Source: JAYXXU01 sp049301135
Lineage (GTDB): Bacteria; Pseudomonadota; Gammaproteobacteria; Pseudomonadales; Moraxellaceae
Length of the DNA: 24,563 nt
Assembly (NCBI GenBank): GCA_049301135.1
Contig: JBAQKP010000034.1
Span: forward strand, 1 to 24,563
Direction of reading: 5' to 3'
Shown here: positions 1-8,002 of the stretch, piece by piece
Layout of the letters: each line of letters starts with the position of its first letter
How positions within the stretch are numbered: the stretch's first letter is position 1
The notes under the pieces: generated by a model
What the model saw: the letters and a program-made list of their open reading frames with translations, nothing else
Database searches by the model: none
Told to the model about the DNA's origin: nothing
Made by a program: the position numbers and the translations under genes

Positions 1-442
1 GTACTGCACTGAGCAGATTTAACTCTGATTGCGCTTTTCCTGCTCGGTGAATTAAGTGTGCCACAACCTCCGTATCAGTTTGTGAGGTGAAGACATACCC
101 CTCTGCCTGTAATATATTTTTAAGCTCTTGATAATTTTCGATAATACCATTATGTACTACTGCGATATTACCTGAAATATGTGGATGCGCATTTTCTTGG
201 GTTGGCTCGCCATGGGTCGCCCAGCGGGTATGCGCAATCCCAAGTGTCCCGTATAACTGTCGATGTTGCACAGCTTTTTCCAAAACAGCAACCTTTCCGA
301 CTTGCCGCTCACGAACAATCTGATCATTTCCAAGCAGAGAGATACCAGCAGAGTCGTAACCACGATACTCTAGTCGCTTTAAGCCCTCAACCAGTATCAG
401 TGCTAAGTTACGCTCTGCAATTCCACCGACAATCCCACACAT
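1..442 (-). CDS. glmS: Glutamine--fructose-6-phosphate aminotransferase (isomerizing), N-terminal part, cut by window edge
   Basis: Makes glucosamine-6-phosphate from fructose-6-phosphate and glutamine, the first step toward UDP-GlcNAc. About 147 codons are visible, starting MCGIVGG, where Cys2 becomes the N-terminal nucleophile of the class II glutamine amidotransferase domain after Met removal. Family motifs RLEYRGYDSAG, HTRWATHG and HNGIIENY follow in order. The isomerase domains lie beyond position 1. The ATG (442-440) overlaps the glmU stop by one base (TAATG), with AGTGAGGTG upstream as ribosome binding site, so translation is probably coupled to glmU. GlmU uses the downstream product of this pathway. 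Identity is secure. Confidence 0.96.
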   Translation of the reverse strand, partial: MCGIVGGIAERNLALILVEGLKRLEYRGYDSAGISLLGNDQIVRERQVGKVAVLEKAVQHRQLYGTLGIAHTRWATHGEPTQENAHPHISGNIAVVHNGIIENYQELKNILQAEGYVFTSQTDTEVVAHLIHRAGKAQSELNLLSAV

Positions 443-1821
443 TACAACACCTCACTTTTCTTTGGACGCTGATAGTTTGCGATATTGCGCTGAACACCAC
501 GCGCCACCGCAAGACTCTCAGACTCGACTGATTTTGTAATCACTGAACCAGCACCAACCGTTGCGCCGTCACCAATACTGACCGGGGCGACCAGCGAACT
601 GTTTGAGCCAATAAATGCGTGCTCACCGATGATGGTTTGATGTTTTCGCGCCCCATCATAGTTACAGGTGATCGTGCCTGCGCCAATATTGCTGCCCGCA
701 CCGACCACCGCGTCACCGAGATAGGCCAGATGATTGGCTTTGCTGCCACGGCCGATGCGGCTGTTTTTGACTTCGACAAAGTTACCGATATGCGCTTCAT
801 CGGCCAGCTCTGTACCCGGCCGCAGTCGCGCAAAAGGCCCAACCGTGGCATTTGCCCCAATCGTCACATCATCCAGCACACTATACGGCTGCACCTGTGT
901 GCCGGAGCCGACACGGGCATTTTTGAGAATACAACCTGCACCGATACTGACCCCATCGCCGAGATAACAATCGCCTTCGATAATCACATTGATGTCGATC
1001 AACACGTCTTGGCCAACGGACAGATGCCCGCGCAAATCAAAACGCTCTGGATCGAGCAAAGTCACGCCTGCCGTCAATAGCTGCTCGGCTTGATACTTTT
1101 GAAAACGCCGCTCCAAACCAGCCAATTGCCGCCGATCATTCACACCTTCGACCTCAAAATCATGAGTCGGCTGAATACTGCCAATCACGATGCCATCCGC
1201 TGCGGCCATCGCCACAATATCGGTCAGATAGTATTCGGCTTGGGCATTTTGGTTGGACAAGTTCGGCAGCCAGCGATGCAACAGCGCGTTATCGACACAA
1301 TAAATGCCGGTGTTGACTTCGTTAATCTGTAATTCGTCGGCGTTGGCATCTTTTTGTTCAACGATACGAGTAATCAAGCCATCTTCACGCACGATCCGAC
1401 CATAGCCCTTTGGATTACCTAGCGTTTGTGCAATCATCGCAATACCGGATTGGGCAGCAGCTTGCAGACGTTTTAAGGTATCAGGCTGCACCAACGGCAC
1501 ATCACCATATAAAATCAGGCTTTGGCCTTCAGGTGGTAACACCGGCAGCGTCACTTGCACCGCATGCCCTGTGCCAAGCTGCTCGGCTTGCTCAACCCAA
1601 GCAATCGACGGGTCGGCAAAACGCGCCTGCACCTGCGCGCCACCATGCCCATACACCACGATGGTTTGCTGCGCCGCCAACTGCTGCGCACACTGCAACA
1701 CATGCGCCAATAGCGGGCGACTAGCCAGCGGCTGCAGCACTTTCGGCAGACGCGAGTTCATCCGTGTGCCTTTACCCGCTGCCAGAATAATAACTGATAA
1801 ATCAGATTTCACGATATCCAT
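442..1821 (-). CDS. glmU: Bifunctional UDP-N-acetylglucosamine pyrophosphorylase / glucosamine-1-phosphate N-acetyltransferase
   Basis: Acetylates glucosamine-1-phosphate and then couples it to UTP, giving cytosolic UDP-GlcNAc for peptidoglycan and lipopolysaccharide. The N-terminal uridyltransferase half has LAAGKGTRM, YGDVPLV and NTGIY. The C-terminal half is a left-handed beta-helix of hexapeptide repeats (roughly residue 255 onward) with LRPGTEL, NFVEVKNS and ITCNYDGARK. The start is uncertain: the frame opens at a TTG (1842), with ATGs at 1830 and 1821. I chose 1821 (MDIVKSDLS), giving 459 residues, near the usual 454-456, with GGGA just upstream. The stop overlaps the glmS start by one base. 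Confidence 0.96.
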   Translation of the reverse strand: MDIVKSDLSVIILAAGKGTRMNSRLPKVLQPLASRPLLAHVLQCAQQLAAQQTIVVYGHGGAQVQARFADPSIAWVEQAEQLGTGHAVQVTLPVLPPEGQSLILYGDVPLVQPDTLKRLQAAAQSGIAMIAQTLGNPKGYGRIVREDGLITRIVEQKDANADELQINEVNTGIYCVDNALLHRWLPNLSNQNAQAEYYLTDIVAMAAADGIVIGSIQPTHDFEVEGVNDRRQLAGLERRFQKYQAEQLLTAGVTLLDPERFDLRGHLSVGQDVLIDINVIIEGDCYLGDGVSIGAGCILKNARVGSGTQVQPYSVLDDVTIGANATVGPFARLRPGTELADEAHIGNFVEVKNSRIGRGSKANHLAYLGDAVVGAGSNIGAGTITCNYDGARKHQTIIGEHAFIGSNSSLVAPVSIGDGATVGAGSVITKSVESESLAVARGVQRNIANYQRPKKSEVL

Positions 1822-1900
1822 ATGTCCCATTTCAAAAATCAATAGAAGATTAACAAATCAAATGACCATAACAAATATGAATTGCGTGAAACTGTCGTTT

Positions 1901-1922
1901 GGTTAGACATCCGCATCTAACC
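1901..1922. other. Inverted repeat between pgpA and glmU
   Basis: Perfect 7-bp arms GGTTAGA / TCTAACC with an 8-nt loop, in the 140-nt gap between the pgpA stop and the glmU start. No T-run follows on the minus strand, so it is at best a weak terminator for the upstream genes, or a leader structure for glmU. I see no convincing glmU promoter in the gap. Confidence 0.35.
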
Positions 1923-1960
1923 CGACATACGGTTCAGGCCGGTTAAAGTATCACGCTGCA

Positions 1961-2512
1961 TCATACACTTCCAATCCAGATCGACAACACAGCCGCCGCC
2001 ATCAGACCGGCCACCAAATCATCGATCATAATCCCAACACCGCCATGCACTTTGGCATCTAACCAACTGATAGGCCAAGGCTTTAACACATCAAACAGCC
2101 GAAACAAGCCAAACGCAGCCAACACCCACAGCGCACTCGTCCAATTCCAACCGGTCAGCAGGTTATAATAAACCAGCGGCAATAGCGCAATCGACTGCCC
2201 CGCAAACTCGTCCCAAACAATCCGACCATCATCATGCACGCCCATCAGTCGGGCGGCCTTATCACAAATCACCATCCCGACCGCACTCATCAGCACAACC
2301 AATAGCACGCTTGGCCAAAAGCCCAGCCAGACCCACAGCGGGACAAGCAGTAAAATCGCTGCTGAACCCGACGTGCCTTGCGCTTTGGGCGTGAGCCCCG
2401 AACCCAATCCGACCGCCAAAAATACCCACAGCCGATCCATGCCCTGTAATGATGGAATCGGTGGTAAGGCTTGTTTTGGGTTACTTGTTTTTGCAGCGGT
2501 TGGCTTAGTCAA
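1961..2512 (-). CDS. pgpA: Phosphatidylglycerophosphatase A
   Basis: Inner-membrane phosphatase that removes phosphate from phosphatidylglycerophosphate to give phosphatidylglycerol. Family features visible: FLAVGLGSGLTPKAQGTSGS near the N-terminus, several hydrophobic segments, WDEFAGQSIALLP in the middle and HGGVGIMIDDLVAGL near the end, with acidic residues typical of the active site. The open frame runs further upstream into thiL, but the best start is TTG at 2512-2510, which overlaps the thiL stop by 8 bases and has AGGA nine bases upstream. That gives 183 residues, near the roughly 170 of relatives. The alternative ATG at MDRLWVF would give about 153 and lacks coupling. Confidence 0.9.
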   Translation of the reverse strand: MTKPTAAKTSNPKQALPPIPSLQGMDRLWVFLAVGLGSGLTPKAQGTSGSAAILLLVPLWVWLGFWPSVLLVVLMSAVGMVICDKAARLMGVHDDGRIVWDEFAGQSIALLPLVYYNLLTGWNWTSALWVLAAFGLFRLFDVLKPWPISWLDAKVHGGVGIMIDDLVAGLMAAAVLSIWIGSV

Positions 2513-3476
2513 AGTGTTGAAATCCTGTCTGTTGCAGCACAAACGGCTGTTGATGCAGTCGTAACTGTACCTGTGTTTGTACGCTTTGTCGCGGTAACAT
2601 CTGCCCAATCACCGTCACTTGCACCTGTTGCCGATCTGCCTCTGCTATCACCGCCGCTACTGATTGTTCAGGCATAGTAAAACATAATTCGTAATCATCG
2701 CCACCGGCTAAGGCATAGGTCAGCGCCAAGCACTGAGCGCCTGCACACGGCAACCGCTGCAAGATAGAGTGCAGCGGCAAGCACTCGACATTCACACAAG
2801 CATCCAAACCACTCGCCCGCGCAATATGGCCTAAATCCTGCGCCAAGCCATCCGAAATATCCAGCATCGCCGACGCATAACCGCGTAGCGCTTGGCCAAA
2901 TGCCACACGCGGCAGCGGCCGATCCAGCCGATGTTGCAGCGGGCTGTGCGGATGCCGTAACGCATAAGCCGCATCGCCAAGCGTCCCCGTCACCATGATC
3001 AGATCACCAGCTTGCGCACCGCCACGCGTGATCGCTTGCCCGATCGGCAGCCAACCCAACACCGTGATGCTAATACTCAGCACTGTACTGCGCGTGGTAT
3101 CGCCACCGATCAACTGTACGCCGTACTGATCGCAAATCGCAAATAACCCACGACTAAATTCACGCAAAAAATCCTCATCGGCACTCGGTAGGCTGAGTGC
3201 CAACAAAATACTGTGCGGTGTTGCGCCCATCGCGGCCAGATCAGATAGATTGACCGCGACCGCCTTCCAACCAATCGAATACGCATCGGTATTCAGTGGA
3301 AAATGCCGACCCGCCACCAGTGTATCGGTACTGATCGCCAACTGCTGACCGTGTGGCGGTGTGATCAACGCACAATCATCGCCAATCCCTAAAGCCACCG
3401 CAGCGTCTGCCTGTGCTGTTGTGCGTAAAGCAGCAGCCTCGGCAAAAAACCGTTGAATCAGACCAAATTCGTTCAT
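2505..3476 (-). CDS. thiL: Thiamine-monophosphate kinase
   Basis: ATP-dependent kinase that turns thiamine monophosphate into thiamine diphosphate, the active cofactor. At 323 residues it matches the family. Visible motifs: GIGDDCALI at about residue 30, ISTDTLVAGRHFP, WKAVAVNLSDLAAMGA, LIGGDTTRS, LDISDGLAQDL and GGDDYELCF, which form the Mg-ATP and substrate sites of the PurM/ThiL fold. It follows nusB after a terminator hairpin and overlaps pgpA; the nusB-thiL-pgpA order is common in gammaproteobacteria. Confidence 0.96.
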   Translation of the reverse strand: MNEFGLIQRFFAEAAALRTTAQADAAVALGIGDDCALITPPHGQQLAISTDTLVAGRHFPLNTDAYSIGWKAVAVNLSDLAAMGATPHSILLALSLPSADEDFLREFSRGLFAICDQYGVQLIGGDTTRSTVLSISITVLGWLPIGQAITRGGAQAGDLIMVTGTLGDAAYALRHPHSPLQHRLDRPLPRVAFGQALRGYASAMLDISDGLAQDLGHIARASGLDACVNVECLPLHSILQRLPCAGAQCLALTYALAGGDDYELCFTMPEQSVAAVIAEADRQQVQVTVIGQMLPRQSVQTQVQLRLHQQPFVLQQTGFQHFD

Positions 3477-3514
3477 CGCCGCCCTTGCGCCGTATACGGC
3501 TCACCCAACAGACA

Positions 3515-3545
3515 AAACCCCCTACTATCCAATAGCAGGGGGTTT
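3515..3545 (-). terminator. Intrinsic terminator between nusB and thiL
   Basis: Near-perfect hairpin: arms AAACCCCCT and AGGGGGTTT, extended inward by CTA/TAG around a 5-nt loop. On the minus strand the stem runs into TTTTGTC. It sits inside a same-direction gene run, so it probably reduces readthrough from ribH-nusB into thiL-pgpA. Because the plus-strand copy also ends in a T-rich stretch it could act both ways, but no plus-strand gene lies nearby. Confidence 0.8.
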
Positions 3546-3568
3546 GTTCTAAGCAGGACAGCGCACAG

Positions 3569-4096
3569 TTACTCTGCGTCTGTACCCGCATCATCTCGCT
3601 CATCATCGGCATCATCAGGCACGACCAAGCCTTGCTCGACCGCCCGCAGCGATTTTGACAAGCGATCCAGCACGCCATTGATATACTTATGACTATCCGT
3701 TGCGCCGAAATGCTTGGCCAACTCAATCGCCTCATCAATCACCACTTTGTACGGGATTTCGAGACGATCACGCAGCTCAAACGCACCAATCCGCAAAATC
3801 GCCTGCTCCACGCCATTCAGCGCAGCAAACTCACGATCCAGCAGGGGAATGAGCAACGTATCAATCGCCTCGGCATCTTGCACGATACCGGCCAGCAAGC
3901 TGTGGTAGTAGCGCAGATCGACCTTGTGCATGGCATTGTCGGCACGGGTACGCGCCTCAATCTCATGTGCATGGTTTTGCGTCATCTGCCACTCGTACAG
4001 CCCTTGCAGCGCAAACCGACGCGCCTTACGCTGCATTGCTTGCTGTGCATGAATCGCGTTTTTGGCGGCATTAAACTGAGGTTTTGGCTGGCTCAT
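3569..4096 (-). CDS. nusB: Transcription antitermination protein NusB
   Basis: Binds boxA RNA together with NusE (ribosomal protein S10) to support rRNA antitermination. The core motifs ARRFALQGLYEWQ, LLAGI, ILRIGAFEL and KVVIDEAIELAKHFG then HKYINGVLDRL match the all-helical NusB fold. At 175 residues it is longer than the typical ~140, with a basic N-terminal extension of about 25 residues and an acidic C-terminal tail (DDADDERDD). The ATG overlaps the ribH stop by one base (TAATG), the usual ribH-nusB coupling. Confidence 0.96.
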   Translation of the reverse strand: MSQPKPQFNAAKNAIHAQQAMQRKARRFALQGLYEWQMTQNHAHEIEARTRADNAMHKVDLRYYHSLLAGIVQDAEAIDTLLIPLLDREFAALNGVEQAILRIGAFELRDRLEIPYKVVIDEAIELAKHFGATDSHKYINGVLDRLSKSLRAVEQGLVVPDDADDERDDAGTDAE

Positions 4097-4566
4097 TAGA
4101 CTGCCTTCAGCAGGTTGACCATTTCAATCGCAGTGATCGCCGCATCCGCACCTTTGTTACCGGCTTTGGTACCGGAGCGCTCAATCGACTGCTCAATGCT
4201 GTCGGTGGTTAACACGCCAAAAATCACTGGCAGACCGCTGTCTAAGCTGACCACACCCAAGCCTTTGGCACACTCACCAGCCACAAAATCAAAATGCGGT
4301 GTACCGCCACGAATCACCGCACCAAGCGCAATAATCGCATCGTATTTGCCAGATTTAGCCGCTTTTTGTGCGACCAACGGCAGCTCCCATGCACCGGGCG
4401 CACGAATAATCGTGATTTGGCTGTCTTCCACACCATGACGCTTGAGCGTGTCTAATGCGCCGTCAAGCAAAGCTTCAACCACAAAACTATTAAAGCGACC
4501 GACCAAAATTGCATAACGGCCTTCATTGCCTTGGTGCAGTTGGCCTTCGATGGTTTGAATCGACAT
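4096..4566 (-). CDS. ribH: 6,7-dimethyl-8-ribityllumazine synthase
   Basis: Condenses 3,4-dihydroxy-2-butanone 4-phosphate (product of the neighbouring ribBA) with 5-amino-6-ribitylaminouracil to give lumazine, the penultimate riboflavin intermediate. Motifs: VGRFNSFVVEALLDGA, RAPGAWELP, ALGAVIRGGTPHFDFV (with the catalytic His) and TTDSIEQSIERSGTKAGNKG. I place the start at ATG 4566 (MSIQTIEG, 156 residues), because GGAG lies 8 bases upstream; a frame extension of six residues from 4584 lacks this. Lies 69 bases after ribBA and is coupled to nusB. Confidence 0.96.
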   Translation of the reverse strand: MSIQTIEGQLHQGNEGRYAILVGRFNSFVVEALLDGALDTLKRHGVEDSQITIIRAPGAWELPLVAQKAAKSGKYDAIIALGAVIRGGTPHFDFVAGECAKGLGVVSLDSGLPVIFGVLTTDSIEQSIERSGTKAGNKGADAAITAIEMVNLLKAV

Positions 4567-4635
4567 GTTGCAATCTCCGGTCATCGTCAGGATGAGCTGT
4601 ATTAAGGGTTTAAAAACGTTAGATCGGCCAGTATT

Positions 4636-5733
4636 TTACACAGGACTGAGATATTCAACCACTTCTAAGTCAAAACCGGACAGCGCATTAAAGCGCAGCG
4701 GTGAACTGAGTAGGCGCATTTGTCGTACACCCAGCTCGCGCAAGATCTGCGCACCCGTGCCGATGCTGCGATACTGTTGTGCGCCGAGATTGGCCGCTGG
4801 TTTGGTGGAGTTAAATTGATCCAGCGCATCGCCAAGATTCAGCGGCTCCGACTGACCGACCCAGACCAACACACCGCGCTCACTTTGGCTTAATGTTTCC
4901 AAGACCGATTGAATATTCCATGTCGGCTTGCCCTGATAACGCGCGCCAAACAGATCACGCATCGGGTTAAAGCCGTGTACGCGCACCGTAGTCACGCCGT
5001 CGCGTGGATTGCCTTTGACCAAGGCAAAATGCGTATCTGGCGTGCCATGTTCGCTGTAGCGATACAGTTGAAATTCACCGTGCGCGGTTTGTAGGGTTTG
5101 TTGCTCAACCAGTTCGATGGTTTTTTCGTTCAGCATGCGGTAGTGAATCAGATCGGCAATCGTACCGATTTTCAGGCCGTGTTTTTGCGCAAACACTTCC
5201 AGATCAGGCCGCCGCGCCATCGTGCCGTCATCGTTCATGATTTCGACGATCACCGCCGCAGGCTCAAGTCCTGCCAAGCGCGACAAATCACAACCGGCTT
5301 CGGTGTGACCGGCGCGATGCAACACGCCGCCAGACTGCGCCATCAACGGGAAAATATGCCCTGGTTGCACAATATCGGCAGGCTTGGCCATCGGTGCGAC
5401 CGCAGCCAATACGGTACGCGCCCGATCCGCCGCCGAAATACCGGTCGAAACGCCTTCGGTGGCCTCAATCGACAGGGTAAAATTGGTGCCGTGTGACGCG
5501 CCATTACGCTGCACCATCAAGGGCAGATCAAGCTGCTGACAACGCTCACGAGTCAGGGTCAAGCACACCAAGCCGCGTGCGTGGGTGATCATAAAATTGA
5601 TGTCTTCGGGGCGCACGTGGGTGGCCGCCATCACCAAATCACCTTCGTTTTCGCGATCTTCATCATCCATCAAGATGACCATCCGACCTGCACGAATATC
5701 GGCAATCAGTTCTTCAACGCTATTGAGTTGCAT
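4636..5733 (-). CDS. ribBA: 3,4-dihydroxy-2-butanone 4-phosphate synthase with degenerate GTP cyclohydrolase II-like domain
   Basis: Residues 1-200 are a complete RibB domain converting ribulose 5-phosphate to dihydroxybutanone phosphate: DDEDRENEGDL, NFTLSIEA, GHIFPL and HRAGHTEAGCDL are intact. Residues about 206-365 align with GTP cyclohydrolase II in outline, but the zinc-binding Cys motif is replaced by RVHGFNPMRD, the CDCG motif is absent, and the HRQEGRNIG loop reads WVGQSEPLNLG. The second domain is therefore probably not a cyclohydrolase, as in RibBX-type proteins, and a separate RibA should exist elsewhere. AAGGTG lies 8 bases before the ATG. No FMN riboswitch blocks are visible upstream. 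Confidence 0.93.
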   Translation of the reverse strand: MQLNSVEELIADIRAGRMVILMDDEDRENEGDLVMAATHVRPEDINFMITHARGLVCLTLTRERCQQLDLPLMVQRNGASHGTNFTLSIEATEGVSTGISAADRARTVLAAVAPMAKPADIVQPGHIFPLMAQSGGVLHRAGHTEAGCDLSRLAGLEPAAVIVEIMNDDGTMARRPDLEVFAQKHGLKIGTIADLIHYRMLNEKTIELVEQQTLQTAHGEFQLYRYSEHGTPDTHFALVKGNPRDGVTTVRVHGFNPMRDLFGARYQGKPTWNIQSVLETLSQSERGVLVWVGQSEPLNLGDALDQFNSTKPAANLGAQQYRSIGTGAQILRELGVRQMRLLSSPLRFNALSGFDLEVVEYLSPV

Positions 5734-5787
5734 GATTTCACCTTGACCCGATCCATTAAGATGGATGGCGTGTGTTTAACGTGGTCG

Positions 5788-5940
5788 CTATTCTACCGAT
5801 TTTTTAGCGATTCGGGTAAACAGCACCGTATCAAAAACCGGATGATGCGCGTTGCTCGGTAAAATCACCACACTGCGCTGATGCAACAACTGCCCAAATG
5901 CCAGATCAACTGCTATAATCCAGCCATCATTGGGGAGTAG
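5788..5940 (-). other. Open frame without start upstream of ribBA, possible gene remnant
   Basis: A 50-codon frame opens after a stop at 5943-5941 and ends at TAG 5790-5788. It reads like protein (NDGWIIAVDLAFGQLL, then HHPVFDTVLFTRIAKKS) with codon choice like the neighbouring genes, but has no ATG or convincing GTG/TTG start with a ribosome binding site, and its 5' end overlaps the opposite-strand promoter and riboswitch start. It may be the tail of a decayed gene or chance. I do not recognise a family. Confidence 0.25.
5911..5919 (+). promoter_or_regulatory. Extended -10 promoter for the riboswitch and Mn exporter transcript
   Basis: TGCTATAAT carries a perfect TATAAT (5914-5919) with the TG of an extended -10 element. 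No good -35 hexamer is visible 17 bases upstream, as expected for extended -10 promoters. Predicted transcription start is about 5926, exactly where the riboswitch begins. Confidence 0.65.
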
Positions 5941-6056
5941 CTACCGTTTTGCGTCAAACGCGCAGAACTGGCGTTGATCAACATCCTTACCGCACCTCGG
6001 TATGGTCAGCGCAATCAGCCGCCGTTACAGCATCTGATCAGCAAGACCTTTGATCT
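5926..6056 (+). ncRNA. yybP-ykoY manganese riboswitch
   Basis: The two conserved ends of the aptamer are present: GGGGAGTAGC near 5932 and AGCAAGACCTTTGAT near 6040-6055, closing the P1 stem, with CTTACCGCACCTCGG and ATGGTCAGC between them. This class binds Mn2+ and turns on genes for Mn export (mntP, alx and UPF0016/GDT1 family). Its position between the extended -10 promoter and a GDT1-family gene fits exactly. P1 has two imperfect pairs, so I rely on the loop motifs and context. Confidence 0.88.
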
Positions 6057-6117
6057 ATGACTCTGGCACAGTGGGCTGGCGGAGCGTGGATCATTGGTTG
6101 TACCAGCCCCGAGTCAT
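6057..6117 (+). promoter_or_regulatory. Expression-platform hairpin of the Mn riboswitch, likely hiding the ribosome binding site
   Basis: Directly after the aptamer, ATGACTC (6057-6063) pairs perfectly with GAGTCAT (6111-6117), and inside it GGGCTGG (6073-6079) pairs with CCAGCCC (6103-6109). The only purine-rich ribosome-binding candidate, GAG at 6111-6113 nine bases before the ATG at 6123, is locked in the outer stem. No T-run follows, so translational rather than transcriptional control is inferred. Confidence 0.6.
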
Positions 6118-6122
6118 CTGTG

Positions 6123-6701
6123 ATGGACGCTTTTTTAATCTCTACCGGCCTTGTGGCACTGGCCGAAATGGGCGATAAGACCCAACTGCTTGCCTTGTTA
6201 CTCGCTGCTCGTTTTCGTAAACCCGTCCCGATTCTGTTGGCGATTTTTGTCGCCACCCTGCTGAATCACGCGCTCGCTGCCGCACTCGGTCAGTGGGTCA
6301 GCAATATGATCAGTGCAGATATTTTACGCTGGTTGCTCGGCGTGTCTTTTTTGACGATGGCCGGTTGGATGTTGATTCCAGATCAACTCGGCGACGAATC
6401 AAGCAGCATCCAAAAGTGGCAAAAACTTGGCGTATTTGGCGCGACCTTTGTGCTGTTTTTTATTGCCGAAATCGGCGACAAAACCCAAATCGCCACGGTT
6501 GCGCTGGCCGCACGCTTTGACGCGATTGTGCCGGTTTTGATGGGCACGACCATCGGCATGATGATTGCCAATGCACCTGCGGTGTTTATCGGTGACAAAA
6601 TGGCCGGTCGCCTGCCATTAAAACTGATTCATGGCGTGGCGGCGGGGATTTTTGTGCTGCTGGGCTTGGCCGTCTTGCTATCGCCGTGGCTAGCAGCATA
6701 A
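6123..6701 (+). CDS. TMEM165/GDT1 (UPF0016) family manganese exporter, MneA-like
   Basis: Small inner-membrane cation transporter of about 192 residues and six predicted helices, built as two homologous halves. Each half carries the signature E-x-G-D-K-T: residues 15-20 and 116-121. Family members (Vibrio MneA, cyanobacterial Mnx, yeast Gdt1, human TMEM165) move Mn2+ and/or Ca2+; the upstream Mn riboswitch argues that this one exports Mn2+. The frame extends back to an ATG at 6057, but that segment is the riboswitch hairpin; MDAFLISTGL at 6123 is the natural start. It converges with the next gene across a 33-nt gap with no clear terminator. Confidence 0.92.
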   Translation: MDAFLISTGLVALAEMGDKTQLLALLLAARFRKPVPILLAIFVATLLNHALAAALGQWVSNMISADILRWLLGVSFLTMAGWMLIPDQLGDESSSIQKWQKLGVFGATFVLFFIAEIGDKTQIATVALAARFDAIVPVLMGTTIGMMIANAPAVFIGDKMAGRLPLKLIHGVAAGIFVLLGLAVLLSPWLAA

Positions 6702-6734
6702 AGCTTTATGCTTATACAGCACCAACCTCAACCG

Positions 6735-7949
6735 TTAAGACTGCACGCCTTTTAAAATTCGGTCACGCACCTGCCCGATCCGTAGTGCCTGCTCTGCGCT
6801 CAAGCCATCGACATGCATGGCTTCGCGCATCAGGCTGTTCAGTGGATGCTCCAACGAACTGAGTGGCGTACGGCGTAGCAACACGCTCATCAATTGCTCA
6901 GTGGCATGCACAATCACCCCGCTACTGCGCACATAAGGCATCAGTTTTTCGACGGTTTGTAGACTGGTCTGTGCAGGCTGGCTCACGGTGACGAGGGCGC
7001 GGCTATGCAAGGCAAAATGTTTTTGTTCACGATGGCGACGGTACACCACCGCCGATAACAGGTTAAATAGGCTGGCCAACTCAATCGCATACTCAGCTAG
7101 CATCGCCACAGGTGCGCCACTCAGCCCAATATACGCTCCTTGCGCGCTGAATTTACGCAAGACTTTACAGGTCGGTGTGCTGCTGTTTTGCGCCAGTGCA
7201 AGGCTACGCATTGCTTGTTCTAGCAAGGTCTGGCACAACACAAAATACGGCTCAGCAAGGCTTGGACTAAGGGTATCCAAGAGCTGTCTCGGATCATCAA
7301 ATCCGATGGTCAGCATCACCGGCATCTCGGCTGTATTGAGATCAGACTTGCTGCTGTCAGACTCACTGCTCGGTTCAGACAACAGTGCTGGCGCGGCGGC
7401 AAGCGGATGATTCGGTGCTGGTGGGATCAATGACGCTGTAGGCTGGGCAGATGACTGCACTGCAACCCGTGATCGTGGCGCACGCGCAATCACCCGATAC
7501 AGCAGCCACAACAACGCATGTAGCAACCCCGACAATAATAATGGCAACCACTGGTAATGAATGATTTCACCGCGGGTCGGCTCAATCAAGGTCAGCTCTA
7601 CCTGCCCGACCGTGCGCTGGTCTAACATGACCGCCTGTTTAAACAACTGTCCCCCGCGCGTCGGCGCTGCACCACCACTGGCCAGCACCTGACCCGTCGC
7701 GGTTAAAATCCGCACCGAGGCCACGTCGGCACGCTCGGTATAACGCCGCGTCAGCAGTGCCAGTCCGACGGTATCGGCAGCCACTACAGCAGATAGGCTG
7801 TCAGTCACCAGTTGGCCGGTCATCAGCTCGCCCTGCGCCGCACGGGTCACGGCAAGTTGATGCTCAGTGCCCTGAATCATCAGCACCGCGTGAATGGCAA
7901 AACTAGTAGCGAGTAAAGCGGCATAAATGCCTTGTCGAGGAGCGTTCAA
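6735..7949 (-). CDS. AhpA/YtjB (SMP)-like membrane protein
   Basis: About 404 residues. A transmembrane segment near residues 8-26 is followed by a periplasmic domain of about 110 residues, a second transmembrane segment near 135-155, and a cytoplasmic part joined by a Pro/Ala/Ser-rich linker. This layout and the divergent position beside serB match the SMP/YtjB family, whose role is poorly defined; the assignment comes from topology and neighbourhood. The frame runs up to a GTG at 8003, but TTG at 7949 (MNAPRQGIY) has GGAAG five bases upstream and gives the expected short N-tail. The C-terminal half (~230-404) is well conserved-looking but I recognise no catalytic motif. Confidence 0.7.
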   Translation of the reverse strand: MNAPRQGIYAALLATSFAIHAVLMIQGTEHQLAVTRAAQGELMTGQLVTDSLSAVVAADTVGLALLTRRYTERADVASVRILTATGQVLASGGAAPTRGGQLFKQAVMLDQRTVGQVELTLIEPTRGEIIHYQWLPLLLSGLLHALLWLLYRVIARAPRSRVAVQSSAQPTASLIPPAPNHPLAAAPALLSEPSSESDSSKSDLNTAEMPVMLTIGFDDPRQLLDTLSPSLAEPYFVLCQTLLEQAMRSLALAQNSSTPTCKVLRKFSAQGAYIGLSGAPVAMLAEYAIELASLFNLLSAVVYRRHREQKHFALHSRALVTVSQPAQTSLQTVEKLMPYVRSSGVIVHATEQLMSVLLRRTPLSSLEHPLNSLMREAMHVDGLSAEQALRIGQVRDRILKGVQS

Positions 7950-8002
7950 GCGGACTTCCAGCACAAAGAATGGCGAATAGATTATGATGCACAATCTTGT
8001 CA

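Noticed and set aside
619..1080. Plus-strand open frames opposite glmU and other genes
   Set aside because: They are antisense shadows of well-recognised genes, without ribosome binding sites or recognisable domains.
5734..5940. FMN riboswitch upstream of ribBA
   Set aside because: The conserved RFN blocks are not present on the minus strand; GGGTCAAGGTGAAATC is only the ribosome binding region.
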